A DNA stretch of 64,000 nucleotides, taken from positions 90,455 through 154,454 of the forward strand of contig NZ_SLWS01000021.1 of assembly GCF_004345645.1 (NCBI RefSeq), read 5' to 3'. Position numbers and translations under genes: made by a program. The notes under the pieces were generated by a model, which saw nothing but the letters and a program-made list of their open reading frames with translations, searched no databases and was not told the origin of the DNA. Origin of the DNA: Actinocrispum wychmicini. GTDB lineage: Bacteria > Actinomycetota > Actinomycetes > Mycobacteriales > Pseudonocardiaceae. This document shows, piece after piece, positions 38,209 through 46,499 of this stretch (within the stretch, counting starts at the first letter, position 1; each line of letters starts with the position of its first letter).

Positions 38209-38832
38209 CAGGTCCGCCAGTTCGTCGGCGATGAGCAGGTCAGGGTCGAACTTCATGCCGGTGAAATGCCCGGCGAGCTCAAGCGAAAGCACGCCGTGCA
38301 GCCGAGTCCAGAAGGACAAGGCCCGGTGCAGGGTGGCCGCTGAGGCCGGGTGGCCGTTGGCCCACTCACGGTGGTCTTCGAGGTGGGCGTCGAACGGCGT
38401 TGCCGGCTTGTCCGTCGACGCGCAGGCTTCGAGCAGCACCGTCATCACCTCGAACGAGATCGCGGTGGTGTCGTCGGGCGCGTGGTAGCCGGGAACGGGC
38501 GTGCCGTAGACGAGGAAATACCGCTGCGGGTCACGCCGAGCCCACCCTCGAATGACCCCGGCCAGCCCAACCAGGTCGGCACCGGCGTCGAACGCCTCCC
38601 GCACGGCGTCGGCAAGACTCCGGTAGGCATCGCGGATGAGCGCGGTGATCAACTCATCGCGACTGGCGAAGTACCGGTACAGGGCAGGACCGCTCATGCT
38701 CATCTGCCTGGCGATCGCGTTGAGCGACACCGCGGAAACCCCAGCGGCGGCGATCTGCGCCCAAGCATGCTGCTTGACCTCCGCCCGCACCTGGGCCCGA
38801 TAACGCTCCCGCGGCCCATCCACGTCCGTCAT
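38173..38832 (-). CDS. TetR-family regulator
   Basis: 219 aa. An HTH in the first 60 residues (AQIAAAGVSAVSLNAIARQMSMSGPALYRYFASRDEL) is followed by a ligand-binding TetR_C-type domain. The ATG at 38832 has AGGAGGG directly upstream. It is divergent from the SRPBCC/membrane protein pair, and two copies of an 18-base element lie between them, one over each promoter side. So it likely represses itself and that pair until its ligand appears. Confidence 0.95.
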   Translation of the reverse strand: MTDVDGPRERYRAQVRAEVKQHAWAQIAAAGVSAVSLNAIARQMSMSGPALYRYFASRDELITALIRDAYRSLADAVREAFDAGADLVGLAGVIRGWARRDPQRYFLVYGTPVPGYHAPDDTTAISFEVMTVLLEACASTDKPATPFDAHLEDHREWANGHPASAATLHRALSFWTRLHGVLSLELAGHFTGMKFDPDLLIADELADLLSAERPSVGER

Positions 38833-38860
38833 CAGCCCTCCTTCCCTCGTCGGCGTGACA

Positions 38861-38878
38861 CTCACTCTAGTTAGAACC
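38861..38878 (-). promoter_or_regulatory. Left copy of the candidate TetR operator
   Basis: CTCACTCTAGTTAGAACC matches the reverse complement of the right copy (38919-38936) at 16 of 18 bases. It lies just upstream of the TetR coding start, over its likely transcription start. Confidence 0.65.
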
Positions 38879-38892
38879 TCTCACTTTTGCTA

Positions 38893-38920
38893 TTGACACT
38901 CAACGCCGACTGGTTATAGC
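38893..38920 (+). promoter_or_regulatory. Sigma-70-like promoter for the SRPBCC operon
   Basis: TTGACA at 38893-38898, a 16-base spacer and TATAGC at 38915-38920. The -35 is perfect. The operator copy starts at the end of the -10, so a bound repressor would cover the transcription start. Confidence 0.75.
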
Positions 38921-38936
38921 TTCTAACTACAGTGAG
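38919..38936 (+). promoter_or_regulatory. Right copy of the candidate TetR operator
   Basis: GCTTCTAACTACAGTGAG, inverted relative to the left copy, with the two copies about 40 bases apart. It lies directly downstream of the -10 of the SRPBCC promoter. Confidence 0.65.
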
Positions 38937-38973
38937 AGCCACTAACGCAGCCGAGGAACCAGGAGACGAACCA

Positions 38974-39666
38974 ATGACCACCAACCCATCCACGCCGAAC
39001 CCACAGACCTCCGCCCACTCCCCGCGTGCAGTCGCCGGCTCCACCCGCCGCCAGGCCCGGGTGCGTACCGCCTTGCTCGCGATCCCGTTGGCCGCCGCCG
39101 GGTTTCTCGGCACCGCCACCGTCGCGTCGGCTCAGACCGCCGCCGCTCCAACGAGTTCGTTGACCTGCCGGGGCCAGGGCATCGATCCCACAGCCAAGCT
39201 CCACCACCGGACCGAGACCTTCATCAAGGCGCCGCTGAGCACTGTCTGGAAGCTGCACACCGGTGTCGAGGGCTGGCCGTCCTGGCAGGCTGCCGTCACC
39301 AGCATGAAGCGGCTGGATCCGGGGCCACTGCGGGCGGGGTCGCGGTTCCAGTGGACCACCCCGGCACCCCCCACGCCCACGACCCCCGCCACCACCCTGG
39401 TGATCACCTCGACCGTCCAGCAGGTCAGGCACGACCAGTGCATCCGGTGGACCGGGCCGGCGATCGGCGACGGACTGCGCATCGACCGTGGCGTCCACGT
39501 CTGGAACTTCACCAAGGTCAACGGCGGCGTCCTCGTCCGCACCGAGGAAAGCTGGACCGGCCAACAAATCGAAGCCGACCCGGCCACCGCCATCAAATAC
39601 CTCGCACCGGGTCTCGACGCCTGGCTGGCCGACCTCAAGTCCGCCGCCGAAGCCTGCCACCACTGA
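38974..39666 (+). CDS. Exported SRPBCC-type protein
   Basis: 230 aa. After a charged lead of about 30 residues there is a signal-peptide core (RTALLAIPLAAAGFLGTATVASAQ), so the protein is exported. The mature part resembles polyketide-cyclase/START-like SRPBCC proteins (TETFIKAPLSTVWKLHTGVEGWPSW, then WNFTKVNGGVLVRTEESW, LDAWLADLK). These bind hydrophobic ligands in a deep cavity. The ATG at 38974 has AGGAG eight bases upstream; a GTG at 38932 falls inside the promoter and operator. It is the first gene of the operon facing the TetR gene. Confidence 0.85.
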   Translation: MTTNPSTPNPQTSAHSPRAVAGSTRRQARVRTALLAIPLAAAGFLGTATVASAQTAAAPTSSLTCRGQGIDPTAKLHHRTETFIKAPLSTVWKLHTGVEGWPSWQAAVTSMKRLDPGPLRAGSRFQWTTPAPPTPTTPATTLVITSTVQQVRHDQCIRWTGPAIGDGLRIDRGVHVWNFTKVNGGVLVRTEESWTGQQIEADPATAIKYLAPGLDAWLADLKSAAEACHH

Positions 39667-39693
39667 GCAAACCAACCGCCACCGGAGAAGACA

Positions 39694-40086
39694 ATGAACA
39701 GCACCACCGCCAACGCCACTTCCGCCCGCACCGCCAACCGCACCTCGTTGGCCGTCCTCGTCGCGGCCTGGGCTGTCCCGGCCGTCGTTCTCGGCCAGTT
39801 CGCCCTGATCGCCGGCATTCCCATCGCGGTGCTGCTGATCGGCACCTTGCGCGATCCCCGTCTACGCGCACTCCGTTGGTGGACCGGCGCCCTCACCGCG
39901 GTCTATGTCGTCCCACTGACGCTCTGGCTGATCGACCCAAGCAGCGCGCCGAGCCTGTCGAAGTACCTGAGCCCTGTCGCCACCGCGCTCTTCGTCGCGA
40001 CCGGCGTCGTTGTCGCCGTCGCGCACCACGTTCTGCGCCGGCGCTCCGCCTCAAAACTCGCGACTCGGCCCGAGGGATCGCGGTAG
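39694..40086 (+). CDS. Small membrane protein, four-helix
   Basis: 130 aa with about three to four hydrophobic segments (SLAVLVAAWAVPAVVLGQF, IAGIPIAVLLIG, TGALTAVYVVPLTLWLI, VATALFVATGVVVAVAHHV) and a basic C-terminus. No family or motif is recognised. It begins 27 bases after the SRPBCC gene with GGAGAAG before the ATG, so it is the second gene of that operon. It overlaps the convergent sigma-factor gene by 36 bases. Confidence 0.8.
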   Translation: MNSTTANATSARTANRTSLAVLVAAWAVPAVVLGQFALIAGIPIAVLLIGTLRDPRLRALRWWTGALTAVYVVPLTLWLIDPSSAPSLSKYLSPVATALFVATGVVVAVAHHVLRRRSASKLATRPEGSR

Positions 40087-41046
40087 CCCGAACGCCGCGA
40101 GCATGTGGTTCTCGAACCGGGTCATGGCCTGGATTCGGTCGCCGGTGAGGGTGAGCACGTACAAGCCGGTCCCGTGCCGGATCCCGGTGGCGGAGCGCAG
40201 GTACGCCCCGAACGCCGGCTGGCCGTTGGCCCGGGTCGGCACCAGGTCGAACCGGCGGCCGGCGCCGAAGATGCCGGCGCAGAACCGGGTCACGACCTCC
40301 CGGCCCTCGTATTCCAGGGGCAGCGGCGGCATGGCCATGAAGACGTCGTCGGTCAGCAGGGCCACCAGCGCGTCGATGTCCGCGGTCTGCCAGGCTTGGA
40401 CGAAGTTCGCCACGATCGCGTTCTCGGCGGGTGAGTCCGCGACGGGTGCCGGTTCCGACTGGCGGCGTCGCAGGCCGGCACGTGCCCGTTTGAGAGCGCT
40501 CTTGACCGACTCGACGGTCGTGTCCAACATGTCGGCCACTTCGTTCGCGTGGAATCCGAGGACGTCACGCAGGATGAGGACGGCGAGTTGCCGGGGCGGC
40601 AGCATCTGCAGCGCAGTCACGAAGGCCAACGAGATGGATTCGGTCTGCTCGTAACGTGCCTCGGGGCTGAGCTCGGCGAGGAGCGCGTCGGGATACGGCT
40701 CCAGCCAGACGACCTCGCCGAGCCGGGTCGGCTCCGGCGGTTCGACCCCGGGGATGTCCCACGCCTTGGCCGGACGCCGGCCAGCCGAACGAAGCGTGCT
40801 CAAGCACCGGTTGGTGGCGATCCGGTACAGCCAGGTACGCAGCGAGGCGCGACCGTCGAACCCGCCAAGACCCCGCCAGGCGGACAACAACGTGTCCTGC
40901 AGGGCGTCCTCCGCGTCCTGGAACGAGCCCAGCATCCGGTAGCAGTGCACGTGCAACTCCCGGCGGTACGGCTCGGTCAACGCCCGGAACGCGTCGTCGT
41001 CCCCGTCCCGGCCGCGGGCGATCAAGTCGGCGGTCATCAGCTCCAT
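40051..41046 (-). CDS. ECF-type sigma factor with SnoaL-like C-terminal domain
   Basis: 331 aa. Sigma region 2 (YRMLGSFQDAEDALQDTLLSAWRGL, RTWLYRIATNRCL) is followed by region 4 (LPPRQLAVLILRDVLGFHANEVADMLDTTVESVKSALKRAR). From about residue 205 there is a SnoaL-like domain (FVQAWQTADIDALVALLTDDVFMAMPPLP). The layout is typical of the SigG/ECF41-like group, whose tail tunes activity in place of an anti-sigma factor. The ATG at 41046 is used; 41037 is possible. The divergent reductase gene starts 111 bases away and may be a target. Confidence 0.94.
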   Translation of the reverse strand: MELMTADLIARGRDGDDDAFRALTEPYRRELHVHCYRMLGSFQDAEDALQDTLLSAWRGLGGFDGRASLRTWLYRIATNRCLSTLRSAGRRPAKAWDIPGVEPPEPTRLGEVVWLEPYPDALLAELSPEARYEQTESISLAFVTALQMLPPRQLAVLILRDVLGFHANEVADMLDTTVESVKSALKRARAGLRRRQSEPAPVADSPAENAIVANFVQAWQTADIDALVALLTDDVFMAMPPLPLEYEGREVVTRFCAGIFGAGRRFDLVPTRANGQPAFGAYLRSATGIRHGTGLYVLTLTGDRIQAMTRFENHMLAAFGLPRSLGPSREF

Positions 41047-41157
41047 AGTCCTACGGACACCGGCCGAGGGCCAAAGGGGGCGGTGGACGAGCGCCTCTTT
41101 TCCCGGTGTCGCGTCGTCTGTCTCAGGGCAAGCGACAACACGACAAAGGAGAACCCC

Positions 41158-41742
41158 ATGGGCAGGATCATCGTCAGCGCGAACGTCTCGCTCGACGGAG
41201 TCATCCAGGACCCGACCGGCGAGGAGGGCCTCGGGCGCGGCAACTGGTTCGGCCGGATCGCCGACCAGGACCGCGCGGAGTGGGCCAAGGCCGAGACCGA
41301 GGAGGCGATGGCGGCGGAAGGCCTGCTGATGGGGCGGCGCAGCTACGCGTGGTTCGTCAAGCGCGGCTGGCCGTCCCGGACCGGCGAGTGGGCGGACCGG
41401 TTGCGGAGCCTGCCCAAGTACGTCGTCTCCTCCGCCGCCCTCGAAGGTCCCGAGTGGACGAACTCGACCGCCCTGACAGGCGACGTGGTGACGGAGGTCT
41501 CAAAGCTGAGGCAACAGGTGACGGGGGACATCGTCGTGTACGGCAGTGGTCGTCTCGTGCACACGCTGACCGAACACGACCTTGTCGACGAGCTGCGGCT
41601 GATGACGTACCCGTTCGTGGTCGGGGCGGGCGAGCGCCTCTTCGGCGAGACCAGCGCCGTGAAGCCGATGCGCCTGATGACCACCCGCACGATCGGCGAC
41701 GGCATCGCATTCCTCACCTACCAGCCTGTCCGGGACGCATAG
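41158..41742 (+). CDS. Dihydrofolate reductase-like protein (RibD C-terminal family)
   Basis: 194 aa. Pattern of the small DHFR/RibD-C family: IIVSANVSLDGVIQDP at the start, LLMGRRSYAWF in the middle, DIVVYGSGRLVHTLTEHDLVDELRLMTYPFVVGAGERLF at the end. Such proteins are NADPH-binding reductases of unknown substrate. The ATG at 41158 has AAAGGAGA just upstream. It is divergent from the ECF sigma gene, a common pairing for these two families. Confidence 0.92.
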   Translation: MGRIIVSANVSLDGVIQDPTGEEGLGRGNWFGRIADQDRAEWAKAETEEAMAAEGLLMGRRSYAWFVKRGWPSRTGEWADRLRSLPKYVVSSAALEGPEWTNSTALTGDVVTEVSKLRQQVTGDIVVYGSGRLVHTLTEHDLVDELRLMTYPFVVGAGERLFGETSAVKPMRLMTTRTIGDGIAFLTYQPVRDA

Positions 41743-41860
41743 GCAAATTCGCCGATCTCCCAAAAACCATCTGGTTGTCATGGGATTCTCATGTGGATGG
41801 GCCCATTGTTCTTGGTGGAGGCCCGGAACGGCCGGATGAGCTTGGGAGGTGTGGTTCGGC

Positions 41861-43510
41861 ATGGACGGATCAGGGGGATGGGCCGACGGCCAAGTGCCGC
41901 CCGGCCCAGGACCGGTACAGCCAGGACCGGTTCAGCCACGGCCGGTCGACCCGGAACCGGTGGCATCGGGACCCGTTGACTCAGGGCCGGTTGACCCGGA
42001 ACCGGTCGAATCACGGGCGGTTGACCCGGAACCGGTGGAATCAGGGGCGGCTGACTCGGGACTGGTTGACTCAGGGCCGGTCGACTCAGGGCTTGGTCAG
42101 CCAGGCCCGGGTCAGCCGGTACCGGTACAGCCAGGCCTGGCTGTACCGGTACCCGTTCACACAAGGCTGGATCCACCGCTGCCAGGCCCGGCCGAGCCGA
42201 CGCCCAGTCAATCGCGGCTGGATCAGCCCCAGCCGGTCCCACCAGGCCCGGCCGAACCAACGCCCATCCAATCGCGGCTGGACCAGCTCCAGCCGGCACA
42301 GCCAGGCCCGGCCGAACCGACGCCCGGTCACTCAAGGCTGGATCAACCGCTGCCGGGCCAGGGCGAGCCGACGCCCGGTCAGTCGAGGCTGGAGCCACCG
42401 CTGCCGGCACAGCCGGGGCAGGTCGAACAGGCGCCCATTCCCTCGTGGCTGGACCAAGCGGTGCCCACCCAGGCAATCCCGGGACATCCGGTGCCTCCTC
42501 AGCCGAGCCCGAATCAACCACTGCCCACTCAGCAAGGCCCCGGTCACCAGGTGCCCACGTACCCAGGCCCCAGTCAGCCGGCGCCCACTCAGCCAAGCCT
42601 GAGTCAACCGCTACCCATCCAGCCAAGCCTGAGCCAGCCCCTACCCATCCAGCCAGGCCCCGGGCAGCCAGGCCTGAGTCAACCTCTGCCCATCCAGCCA
42701 GGTCCGGGCCAGCCGATGCCCCCTCAGACCGGCCCCTTTCAGTCGGCACCGATGAGTCCGCCCGGGGGTTGGCCGCCGCCGTCGATGGCCACGCCGACCC
42801 CGCGGACACCGCCGGGATGGCCCACGCCACCGGATCCGGCGGCGGCCCGACGGCGACGGAAGCGGCGGTTGTGGCTGGGTGCGGCTGCGGTCGGGGTCGT
42901 GGTGGCGGTCGGGGTTGGGTGGTTGGTCTGGCCGGAGTCGGGGCGGCCCAAGCCGGTGCCGGGCACGGTTCAGGCGAACGTGCTCTCGCAGGAGGAGGTC
43001 AGCAAGGTGGTGGGGACCACGTTGACCGCCGAGACCGGGATCAGTGAGCCGCCGCCGGCGCTGATCGTGGACCCGACCACCTGTGAGGTGGCCGCGGGTC
43101 CGGCGACGCAGTCGGTGTACGCGGCGGGGTGGACGGTGTTCTGGTCGGTGACCGCGCAGGACATGGATGACGTCGCCGATCACGCGGTGACCCAGGTGCT
43201 CGGCGTTTATCCGGACCGGGAGAAAGCCGGAGCGGTGTTCCGCACGTTGGCGGAAGGCGTCGGGAAGTGCAAGTGGGCGATGCGCAGCGACGACGAGGAC
43301 AGCACGAAGTGGAACTACAAGGTGGGTACCGAGACGTCGGACGCGTTGTCGTGGACCGCGACCCAGGATGCCGGTGAGGGGTGGGCCTGCTATCGCGAGG
43401 CACGCCTGAAGGGCAACACGGTTCTGCAGGTGGCGGTCTGTCAGGCAGGCGACGGGCAGGCGTCCGCCGCGAAGATCGCCGACCAGGTTGCCGGCAGGGT
43501 GGGGGGCTGA
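41861..43510 (+). CDS. Proline-rich membrane protein with PknH-like sensor domain
   Basis: 549 aa. About 320 residues of Pro/Gln-rich repeats come first, including 20-residue units of the type GPAEPTP-QSRLDQ near 42184-42420. A basic RRRRKRR stop, one transmembrane helix (LWLGAAAVGVVVAVGVGWLVW) and an outside domain follow. That domain has four cysteines (TTCEV, GKCKW, WACYR, AVCQA) in the PknH sensor-domain pattern. The helix orientation puts the repeats in the cytoplasm and the Cys domain outside. The ATG at 41861 has GGGAGG about 12 bases away. No kinase domain is present. It is three bases from the next gene. Confidence 0.88.
   Translation: MDGSGGWADGQVPPGPGPVQPGPVQPRPVDPEPVASGPVDSGPVDPEPVESRAVDPEPVESGAADSGLVDSGPVDSGLGQPGPGQPVPVQPGLAVPVPVHTRLDPPLPGPAEPTPSQSRLDQPQPVPPGPAEPTPIQSRLDQLQPAQPGPAEPTPGHSRLDQPLPGQGEPTPGQSRLEPPLPAQPGQVEQAPIPSWLDQAVPTQAIPGHPVPPQPSPNQPLPTQQGPGHQVPTYPGPSQPAPTQPSLSQPLPIQPSLSQPLPIQPGPGQPGLSQPLPIQPGPGQPMPPQTGPFQSAPMSPPGGWPPPSMATPTPRTPPGWPTPPDPAAARRRRKRRLWLGAAAVGVVVAVGVGWLVWPESGRPKPVPGTVQANVLSQEEVSKVVGTTLTAETGISEPPPALIVDPTTCEVAAGPATQSVYAAGWTVFWSVTAQDMDDVADHAVTQVLGVYPDREKAGAVFRTLAEGVGKCKWAMRSDDEDSTKWNYKVGTETSDALSWTATQDAGEGWACYREARLKGNTVLQVAVCQAGDGQASAAKIADQVAGRVGG
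42184..42420 (+). repeat. Tandem 60-base repeats in the proline-rich region
   Basis: About four imperfect copies of a 57-60 base unit, coding for GPAEPTP(S/I/G)-(Q/H)SRLDQ-PLP-type blocks. Shorter SQPLPIQ and PGPGQP units continue to about 42720. Strand bias keeps several other frames open here. Confidence 0.8.
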
Positions 43511-43513
43511 TCC

Positions 43514-45004
43514 GTGGTCAGGACGACGCTGCGGCGGCTGCTGTGCCTCCTCCTGGTGGCGATACTCGCGCTGACCGCGGCGGTACAGCCCGCGTTGGCC
43601 TTGCCGCCGATCTATGCAGCCACTCACGACGGGGACGATGACGACCCGGCGGACGGGCTCGAACCCCTGGACGCGGACCCCAGCCTCCCCGCCGACCTGC
43701 TCGACCAGATCGCCCAACTGAACCAGCAGCTGGTCGACCTCGCTCAGCAGGCGCGGACGCTGCAGTCCCAACAGCAGTCGCTGGAACAGCGGTCCCAGTC
43801 CCTCAGCGCGCGCAAGCAGGCGCACGAGGGCCGGGTGGCCTCGCTCAAGGCCAAAATGGACGCGCACAATGCCCGGCCGCACGTGTTCCAGCTGCCCAGG
43901 CAGGCCGCCGAAGCCAACGCGTACGACGCGGAGGCAGCTCAGCTCAACGCGGAACGGGACCAGCTCAACGCGGAGGCGCAGGCGGGTGAGGCCGAAGCGG
44001 CCCAGCTGCGCAACGAGGCGAACCAGCTGAAGTCCCAGGCCGAGGCGGGGAAGGCGGCGGTCGAGCGGCTGCAGGCCACCGCACAGCAGATCCGCCAGCG
44101 GATGGCGGCTGTGGCCCAGAAGCGGGCCCAGGTGCGCCCGCCCGCGGCGAAACGGGCGTCGGGTGGTGACGCCGCCCGCCAGTCCGGCCCACGCACCAAC
44201 TCTCGGGAGACCGGCGGCGACCGCCCGTCCAGGAAGAAGGAAGTCGACACTCTCGACCAGTACGCCAAGGACCGTGGCGCCAAGGTCGACAAGCGGCCGG
44301 TCGACGTGCAGGTGGATCCGGACGCGGTGGCCAAGCTGACCGCCCGGGAAGCCGCCGCGCTCAAACTGAACTACAAGTTCCAGGGCCGGGTGCAGAAGCC
44401 GGACGGCACCTACAAGGTGCTGCAGGTCGTGCCACGCGGTGCGGAGCCGACGGCGCCACAGAAGGCTTTGGAGACCGTCCTCGCCCGCGGCGGCAAGGTC
44501 ACCGCCGACGGCGGCAAGACGACCGTCACCGAGGTGGAGCGGGTCGAAGGCAAACCCGTCACCGCCCGGGACATCACCCGCCAGTCGTCGAGCGACGTCG
44601 ACCGGAAGATCCGCGAGGCGGCCGAGTCCACCGACCCTGACAAGAACGCCGAGGCGGCGATCGCGCGGGCACTGCGGAAATGCATCATCCAGTTCAACGA
44701 CCCGTTGCCGAGTTCCGGCGGCACGTCGCCCGGCGAGATCGACGCGGGGACCGAGCGGACCATCGTCGAGGTCTACAATGGCAAGCAGGATCTGTTCGAC
44801 GCGAAGGGATCCCAGGCCGACAAGTACATCAACGACCCGGCCGCGAACCCGGCGGGCAGGCGGGTCGTCTACTACGTGCCGAACCTCAGCGGATCGGAGA
44901 ACATCGAGACGATCAAGAGGTTCGAGCAGACGTACGGCGTGCGCGTGTTCACGGACGCCGGCAAGCTCCGCAATTTCCTGCGGCGCACGGGCGAGAGGTG
45001 CTGA
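43514..45004 (+). CDS. Secreted coiled-coil protein with candidate REase-fold toxin end
   Basis: 496 aa. A signal peptide (about 1-30) precedes a long Gln/Ala-rich coiled coil (about 60-210; LNQQLVDLAQQARTLQSQQQ), a basic Pro-rich linker, and a globular C-terminus from about 270. The last 110 residues (GEIDAGTERTIVEVYNGK, then RRVVYYVPN) resemble restriction-endonuclease-fold toxin domains of polymorphic toxins. The usual E-x-K is E-V-Y here, with a Lys three residues on, so nuclease activity is uncertain. The GTG start is four bases after the sensor gene. A small gene follows in the place of an immunity gene. Confidence 0.8.
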   Translation: MVRTTLRRLLCLLLVAILALTAAVQPALALPPIYAATHDGDDDDPADGLEPLDADPSLPADLLDQIAQLNQQLVDLAQQARTLQSQQQSLEQRSQSLSARKQAHEGRVASLKAKMDAHNARPHVFQLPRQAAEANAYDAEAAQLNAERDQLNAEAQAGEAEAAQLRNEANQLKSQAEAGKAAVERLQATAQQIRQRMAAVAQKRAQVRPPAAKRASGGDAARQSGPRTNSRETGGDRPSRKKEVDTLDQYAKDRGAKVDKRPVDVQVDPDAVAKLTAREAAALKLNYKFQGRVQKPDGTYKVLQVVPRGAEPTAPQKALETVLARGGKVTADGGKTTVTEVERVEGKPVTARDITRQSSSDVDRKIREAAESTDPDKNAEAAIARALRKCIIQFNDPLPSSGGTSPGEIDAGTERTIVEVYNGKQDLFDAKGSQADKYINDPAANPAGRRVVYYVPNLSGSENIETIKRFEQTYGVRVFTDAGKLRNFLRRTGERC

Positions 45005-45016
45005 GGGGAGGCCACG

Positions 45017-45436
45017 GTGAAACCTGTTGCCTTCCTGGTGTTCGGCCAAGACTGGGACTCGGAACGGTTCAAGCAACTCGTGGTGTCCCTCGGCGGCGTC
45101 GCCGAGGCGCATTCCTGGGACGCGGTGCTCACCAGGGACGACGCCACCGTGTGGATCACCGTCACACCACCGCTCGAACCCGGGCAACAGTCCCGGAATG
45201 TCGGCGCCTACGAAGAAGTCCTCGGGGCCGCACCCCGGCACAAGGTGTCTCTCCAGCTGTCCTCGCGCGGCGACTCGGAATGGCTCGCCGCCGAGATCGT
45301 GATGGCCGCGGCGGACGTGTGGAAGCTCGTCGTCGAAGGATTCGACGGCGAGGTGGTGACCGATGACGAGTTCGCCAAACGCGTCGCCAAACGGAAACGT
45401 GACCTCTTCCGGTCGCGTCAGCTCAGGCCGGGATAG
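45017..45436 (+). CDS. Candidate immunity protein for the upstream toxin-like gene
   Basis: 139 aa, soluble, no signal peptide, no recognised family. It starts 12 bases after the toxin-like gene, with GAGGGGAGG in front of the ATG-type start. Position, size and mixed alpha/beta composition fit an immunity protein that neutralises a toxin domain, but this rests on context alone. Its last 14 bases overlap the convergent Lrp gene. Confidence 0.6.
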   Translation: MKPVAFLVFGQDWDSERFKQLVVSLGGVAEAHSWDAVLTRDDATVWITVTPPLEPGQQSRNVGAYEEVLGAAPRHKVSLQLSSRGDSEWLAAEIVMAAADVWKLVVEGFDGEVVTDDEFAKRVAKRKRDLFRSRQLRPG

Positions 45437-46427
45437 CCGGCAGCAGCGCGCCGGCACGTTTCAGAGTACGGATCACCGGGGCGGTCTCGATGGCGCGGAT
45501 CGCGTCCAGCATGCCGACCCGCTCGGTCAGGTACCGGGAAAGGTGCCCCGCGTCGCGACAGTTCACCGCCGCGAGCAGGTTGCTGGGCCCGGTGGTCAGC
45601 GAAACCAGTGACACCTCAGGGTGTTCGGCGATCGCCGCGGCGACAGCGGTGAGGCCGGACGGCCGCACGGACATCCACAGCCTCGCCTCGGTGTGGAAAC
45701 CCAACGCGGCCGGCGGAATGTCCACAAAGAACGCCAGCACGCCAGCCTGACGCAACAGGAAGAGCCGCCGCCGCACGGTCGCCTCGGACCAGCCGGTGGC
45801 GGCGGCCAGCTGTGCGTGGCTGGCGCGGCCGTCCTGGGACAGCAACGTCAGCAGCGGCCGGTCGGCGGCGCTGAGTTCGATGTCGTCGGTTTCCGCCACC
45901 GGCGGCGGGCTCAGCGCCGCGACCTGCTCGGCGGACAGCACCGCCGCGCCGGTCCAGTCGTTGGGCAGGACGTAACTCCCCAAGAGCAGGTGCGCGGTCA
46001 CCGACGTGACGCGAGCCGTCCGCGGCAACGCGCGCAGGAGCAGCGCGTCGCTCTCGTCGCGAGTGGGAATCTGTGCGCCACAAGAGATTTCGGTGCCCCC
46101 CGACAACAAGTGGACGTACGAGGTGTCGGCGCGTGCGGCAAGGGATTTCGCGATGGGCAGGGCCGCGTCCGGGGCGCACCGCACCCGGATCGTCCACGCG
46201 CTGTACCCGAGGCGGCCGCCGTTGAGCGCTCCCACCACGCGCAGCACCCCGGCCGTGCGCAGCCGACGGTAGCGCCGGGCCACGGTGTTCTCCGAGACGC
46301 CGATTACCTCGCCGACGTGCCGAAACGGAGCCCGGCCGTCGATCCGCAGGGCGTGCACCAACCCGCGATCCACATCGTCCAGGATGACGGTTTCCGTCTC
46401 TGCATGAGCCACCGTGACAGTATCCAT
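45423..46427 (-). CDS. Tandem Lrp/AsnC-family regulator
   Basis: 334 aa, about twice the length of a usual Lrp. It has two winged HTH halves: LDDVDRGLVHALRIDGRAPFRHVGEVIGVSENTVARRYRRL near residue 17, and LSAADRPLLTLLSQDGRASHAQLAAATGWSEATVRRRL near 185. Each is followed by a ligand-binding RAM-type region. The ATG at 46427 is divergent from the MFS pump, 72 bases away. It probably controls the pump in response to a small molecule such as an amino acid. Confidence 0.93.
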   Translation of the reverse strand: MDTVTVAHAETETVILDDVDRGLVHALRIDGRAPFRHVGEVIGVSENTVARRYRRLRTAGVLRVVGALNGGRLGYSAWTIRVRCAPDAALPIAKSLAARADTSYVHLLSGGTEISCGAQIPTRDESDALLLRALPRTARVTSVTAHLLLGSYVLPNDWTGAAVLSAEQVAALSPPPVAETDDIELSAADRPLLTLLSQDGRASHAQLAAATGWSEATVRRRLFLLRQAGVLAFFVDIPPAALGFHTEARLWMSVRPSGLTAVAAAIAEHPEVSLVSLTTGPSNLLAAVNCRDAGHLSRYLTERVGMLDAIRAIETAPVIRTLKRAGALLPAIPA

Positions 46428-46499
46428 GACGAAGACTCGTTTGGCTGGCGGCGGTAAGTGGACAGGCCGGAGCGTGTGGGGCAACCGAAAGGACTCCTC

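Noticed and set aside
41900..42720. CRISPR-like repeats
   Set aside because: Repeats are contiguous coding units with no unique spacers and no cas genes.
41778..42830. Minus-strand frame of Ala/Pro/Gly repeats opposite the proline-rich region
   Set aside because: It only mirrors the tandem repeats in the plus-strand gene, and no ribosome site or domain is seen.
42641..45457. Minus-strand frame of 938 codons over the sensor/toxin operon
   Set aside because: Composition follows the reverse of the repeats and coiled coil. The plus strand has signal peptides, ribosome sites and domains.
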